Assembly: GCA_050015815.1 (NCBI GenBank)
Contig: JBEKAR010000072.1
Location: 1-8,751, forward strand
Origin: JAJRAL01 sp050015815
GTDB lineage: Archaea; Thermoplasmatota; Thermoplasmata; Methanomassiliicoccales; UBA472
Direction: 5' to 3'
Length of the DNA: 8,751 nt
The position numbers and the translations under genes were made by a program. How positions within the stretch are numbered: the first letter of the stretch is position 1; every line of letters starts with the position of its first letter. The notes below the pieces were generated by a model. It ran no database searches, had not been told where the DNA came from, and saw nothing but the letters and a program-made list of their open reading frames with translations. This document shows, one piece after another, positions 6,343 to 8,751 of this stretch.

Positions 6343-7182
6343 CTAGTGAAATCGACGAGACTTGCTCTTCGCGCGATCGTACGAGCGGTCCACCGCCTCT
6401 AGGGTTATGAACTCCTTCTCCAGCGAAGCCCTCTCGAAATGGAATTCCCTCACGAAGTCCTCCACCTTCTCTTCGAAGACCTCGCAGTCCCCAAGTCCAG
6501 TGTCCAATGTCAAGGCCTTCTTGTAGCCGGCGGTATCGAACATCCACTTGAGCATGCTGAGATCCCCCTTGTCCACGCCCCGCGTCAGCTCCATCTTGAA
6601 GATCAGCTCCCGCCAGTTCTCGGCCCAAGCGGGAGTCAGGTAGAAAACGCCAGGATACCGCTTGAGCAGACTGTAGTATCCGTCGGTCCCTCCAAGCACG
6701 GCGGCGATGCAGTCGTCAACCGGCCTGCCCTGTTCGTCGGTGAGCAATGTGAGCTGATGCTTCGTCTCCGCCTCGATCTCTGTCAGGTGCTTGAAAGCGT
6801 TGCCGCACAGACCGTAGAACAGCATGATGGAGCGGCACTTGGGACCGATCAGCTCGACCGCCTTGGCCACCTCACGGCGTAGAATCAGCGGGTCCTCGTG
6901 CAACGCCATCGACTTCATGAGGACGAGAAGGTTGAAACCATCCTGTGGGAGGGCGTCAAGCTCGCTCTCCTTGATCGACGACACCTTCGCCTTGGTTCCT
7001 GCTTTCCTCAGCTTCCGCAATAGGTTCCTCGAGTCATCGTTTTCGATGACAACGACGTTCGCAATGTCCGTGTCCCTCAGGACTGAGTGTACGATCTCGT
7101 CCTCGAGGATGGGGCAGCCGACGATGCCAAGGCAGCCTTTCGCCTCGTTCACATCTACGCGAAGGAGCAGGTCCCCTTTCAT
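6343..7182 (-). CDS. DUF1638 family protein
   Basis: The 279-residue protein belongs to DUF1638, a family of unknown biochemical role common in methanogens and some anaerobic bacteria, where members often lie near corrinoid or methylamine methyltransferase genes. Recognisable pieces are GCPILEDEIVH (22-32), an acidic central segment, LFYGLCGNAF (121-130), DDCIAAVLGGTDGYY (156-170) and YPGVFYLTPAWAENW (176-190). Cys23, Cys126, Cys158 and His95 are candidate metal or cofactor ligands; this is inference. The C-terminal third is helical and highly charged, ending RAKSKSRRFH. The start is ATG with AGGGGA a few bases upstream (reading the minus strand). It is convergent with the SnoaL-like gene, with stops 64 bases apart, and divergent from the peptidase gene. 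No corrinoid-methyltransferase gene is in this window, so context does not narrow its function. Confidence 0.85.
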   Translation of the reverse strand: MKGDLLLRVDVNEAKGCLGIVGCPILEDEIVHSVLRDTDIANVVVIENDDSRNLLRKLRKAGTKAKVSSIKESELDALPQDGFNLLVLMKSMALHEDPLILRREVAKAVELIGPKCRSIMLFYGLCGNAFKHLTEIEAETKHQLTLLTDEQGRPVDDCIAAVLGGTDGYYSLLKRYPGVFYLTPAWAENWRELIFKMELTRGVDKGDLSMLKWMFDTAGYKKALTLDTGLGDCEVFEEKVEDFVREFHFERASLEKEFITLEAVDRSYDRAKSKSRRFH

Positions 7183-7365
7183 CGTTGTGGTCCCCTATTT
7201 CCTGCCGATTGAAGCTTCGTGCGAAACACCTGGCGATTGCTGCGGGCGCGTCACGAGGAGTTCAATTGCACAAGAGGAGCGCATCGGGGACTTGTATCCC
7301 CGGATGTGGAATCCCGCGCTTGTCACGAGAAAGGTTATCCCTCCGAAATCCATCGCTCGCCCGGT
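7183..7365. promoter_or_regulatory. Divergent promoter region between DUF1638 and pepF-like genes
   Basis: These 183 bases should contain both promoters. CGGGGA at 7285-7290 and TCCCCG at 7297-7302 form a perfect six-base inverted repeat with a six-base loop; it could be an operator or chance. GAAAGGTTATCC (7328-7339) lies about 28-35 bases before GTG 7366, the right place for a BRE/TATA-type element of a leaderless or nearly leaderless archaeal transcript. No ribosome site precedes GTG 7366, which agrees with that reading. These are pattern-level suggestions only. Confidence 0.35.
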
Positions 7366-8751
7366 GTGCCTTTGGAAGCTCCTCAGTGGGATCTGGAACA
7401 GATCGGGCTTGGAGGACCAGATGCGATCAAGGCGTTGCTCAAGGAGATGCCCGTCAGAGCATCGGAGTTTGTTGATTCGTACCGGGGCAGGCTCGGCCGC
7501 CTCGGCCCCGACGCTCTGAGGAAGTTCATCGAGGCCCGGGACGCCATGTTCATGGAGTTCGAAGGCGCCTGGCTCTATTGTCGTCTCTCTGCGAGTGCAA
7601 AGACCGCGGACCCCGTCGCCGGCGCGCTGAACAACTCCTCGACCGAAGCATCGACCGCCGTCGGCCAGGCGCTCGCTCCCTTGGAGATCGAGCTCGGCAA
7701 GCGATTGATGTCCAAACCGGAGGTCGTCAGTTCAAAGCAACTAGCGACGTACCGTCACTATCTCGAGAAGCTCGCGAGGGCGGCTCCGCACCTGCTGTCG
7801 GAGGCGGAGGAAAGGGTGATCCTCGACAAGGACAAGAGCGGGGCGATCGAATGGCAGCAGCTGCAAAGGAGCTGGCTTACGACCAGGACGTTCACCATGA
7901 CCATCGAGGGCAAGGAGGTCTCGCTCTCGTTCGGACAGATGTATGGTAACTTGCGCAGCCCTGACAGAGATGTGCGCAGGCAGACGACCCAGGTGCTCGG
8001 GAAGGCGCTCGGCGAGAATGAGATCGTCTGGTCGCATGCGCTCAGGGCGATCTGTTCTGACCATATTGCCACTTGCAAGGGGCGAGGATACTCGTCCCCC
8101 GAGGAGGCGAGTTACGTCGCTCACGACGTCCAAGCAGGCAGCATCGTCGCCTTGATGAATTCGATCGAAAAGAACACCGGACTGAACGACGACTGGATGA
8201 CGAGGAAAGCGAAGCTCATGAGACTCCCTAAGCTCTCGTCCTACGACATCTTCGCGCCGCTGCCCTCGAAGGCCTCGCGCAGGTACACATGGGACGAAGG
8301 GAAGGAGATCGTGACCTCGGCCTACTCCGAGTTCGACGGGCAGATGGGCGAGTGGGTCAAGGAGATGTTCGCCTCGAGGCACATCGACGCCGACGTCCGC
8401 CCGGGGAAGTACAACGGCGCGTTCAGCGACGACTGGCTCAAAGGTCGCTCCGCCTTCATACTTCAGAGCTTCAACGGCGCTCTCGACGACGTCAACACCC
8501 TCGCCCACGAGCTCGGTCACTCGATGCACTCATACCTCTATTCGAGATTTCAGGCGCCGAGCAACTGCCGCATCACACCATGCGTAGCGGAGTGCGCGAG
8601 CACCTTCGGTGAGCTGCTTCTCACGGAGAAGCTGTTGAGGGACGCCAGTTCGGAGGACGAAAGGACAGTGGTGCTCGCGAAGGTGCTTGACGGGTTCCAC
8701 CTCTCCGTCTTCCTGACGGCGACGCGCTTCCGCCTGGAGTCGGGGCTCTAC
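7366..8751 (+). CDS. pepF: Oligoendopeptidase F, M3B metallopeptidase (C-terminus cut off by window edge)
   Basis: This open frame runs to the last base without a stop, giving 462 residues of a protein that is usually about 590-600 long. It is a cytoplasmic zinc peptidase that degrades oligopeptides. The N-terminus has the family's PxWDLEQIGLG-like opening. The middle has EGAWLYCRLS, a long helical lobe with the PDRDVRRQTTQVL segment, and GYSSPEEASY. The active site is HELGHSMHSYL with HELGH at 381-385: His381 and His385 bind zinc, Glu382 is the catalytic base, and Glu409 in VAECASTFGE is the third ligand. GTG 7366 is chosen because the conserved N-terminus starts just after it. The frame is open back to a TGA at 7210-7212, with an earlier GTG at 7219, but that extension does not look conserved. 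It is the only protease in the window, so it is a candidate for trimming the borosin-type peptide, although M3B enzymes are usually housekeeping. Confidence 0.92.
   Translation, partial: MPLEAPQWDLEQIGLGGPDAIKALLKEMPVRASEFVDSYRGRLGRLGPDALRKFIEARDAMFMEFEGAWLYCRLSASAKTADPVAGALNNSSTEASTAVGQALAPLEIELGKRLMSKPEVVSSKQLATYRHYLEKLARAAPHLLSEAEERVILDKDKSGAIEWQQLQRSWLTTRTFTMTIEGKEVSLSFGQMYGNLRSPDRDVRRQTTQVLGKALGENEIVWSHALRAICSDHIATCKGRGYSSPEEASYVAHDVQAGSIVALMNSIEKNTGLNDDWMTRKAKLMRLPKLSSYDIFAPLPSKASRRYTWDEGKEIVTSAYSEFDGQMGEWVKEMFASRHIDADVRPGKYNGAFSDDWLKGRSAFILQSFNGALDDVNTLAHELGHSMHSYLYSRFQAPSNCRITPCVAECASTFGELLLTEKLLRDASSEDERTVVLAKVLDGFHLSVFLTATRFRLESGLY

Noticed and set aside
7741..8529. A 262-codon open frame on the minus strand
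   Set aside because: It is the mirror of the PepF-like gene; the plus-strand frame has the HELGH zinc site and family signatures.

Overview
The window most likely comes from an uncultured archaeon. A Thermoplasmatota or methanogen-related lineage fits best, but this is a tentative inference. Supporting it are arginine codons in the large ATPase gene dominated by AGG/AGA, a DUF1638-family protein (a family common in methanogens and some anaerobic bacteria), and a large AAA-plus-TPR protein of a type frequent in Thermoplasmatota. No rRNA, tRNA or other lineage marker is present, so a bacterial host cannot be excluded.

Layout. Bases 1-861 hold no gene that I can recognise; there are only short overlapping frames and a possible broken reading frame. 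A four-helix membrane protein of unknown function lies on the minus strand (862-1437). About 500 bases without a convincing gene follow (1438-1954). Then come three same-strand genes. The first is a 797-residue AAA_16/TPR STAND-type ATPase (1955-4348). The second is a 100-residue peptide (4428-4730). The third is a 273-residue SAM-dependent methyltransferase of the tetrapyrrole-methylase fold (4744-5565). A 269-base gap with an 18-codon, Shine-Dalgarno-led mini-ORF separates these from a SnoaL-like protein (5835-6278). Convergent to that is a DUF1638 protein on the minus strand (6343-7182), which is divergent from an M3-family oligoendopeptidase F gene that runs off the right edge (7366-8751).

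The centrepiece is the peptide and methyltransferase pair, which reads as a split borosin RiPP pathway. The methyltransferase strongly resembles the catalytic domain of the fungal omphalotin enzyme OphMA, including the SLxxVGxGI start, the Y...GKxRLxTY catalytic helix, FYGHPGVFV, and the SEGYxARMLPGxSAEDCLFADL block. The peptide has the small helical LigA-like borosin-binding domain, followed by a hydrophobic, proline-alternating C-terminal segment (MFVIYIPVPVPPMPVP) that is the likely substrate for backbone alpha-N-methylation. In fungal borosins substrate and enzyme are one fused polypeptide; here they are two genes 13 bases apart.

The ATPase lies 79 bases upstream on the same strand and may be co-transcribed or act as a sensor or regulator. 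No dedicated macrocyclase or protease is visible within the pair. The nearest peptidase is the M3 enzyme, which is probably housekeeping. The final product of the pathway is unknown from this sequence.
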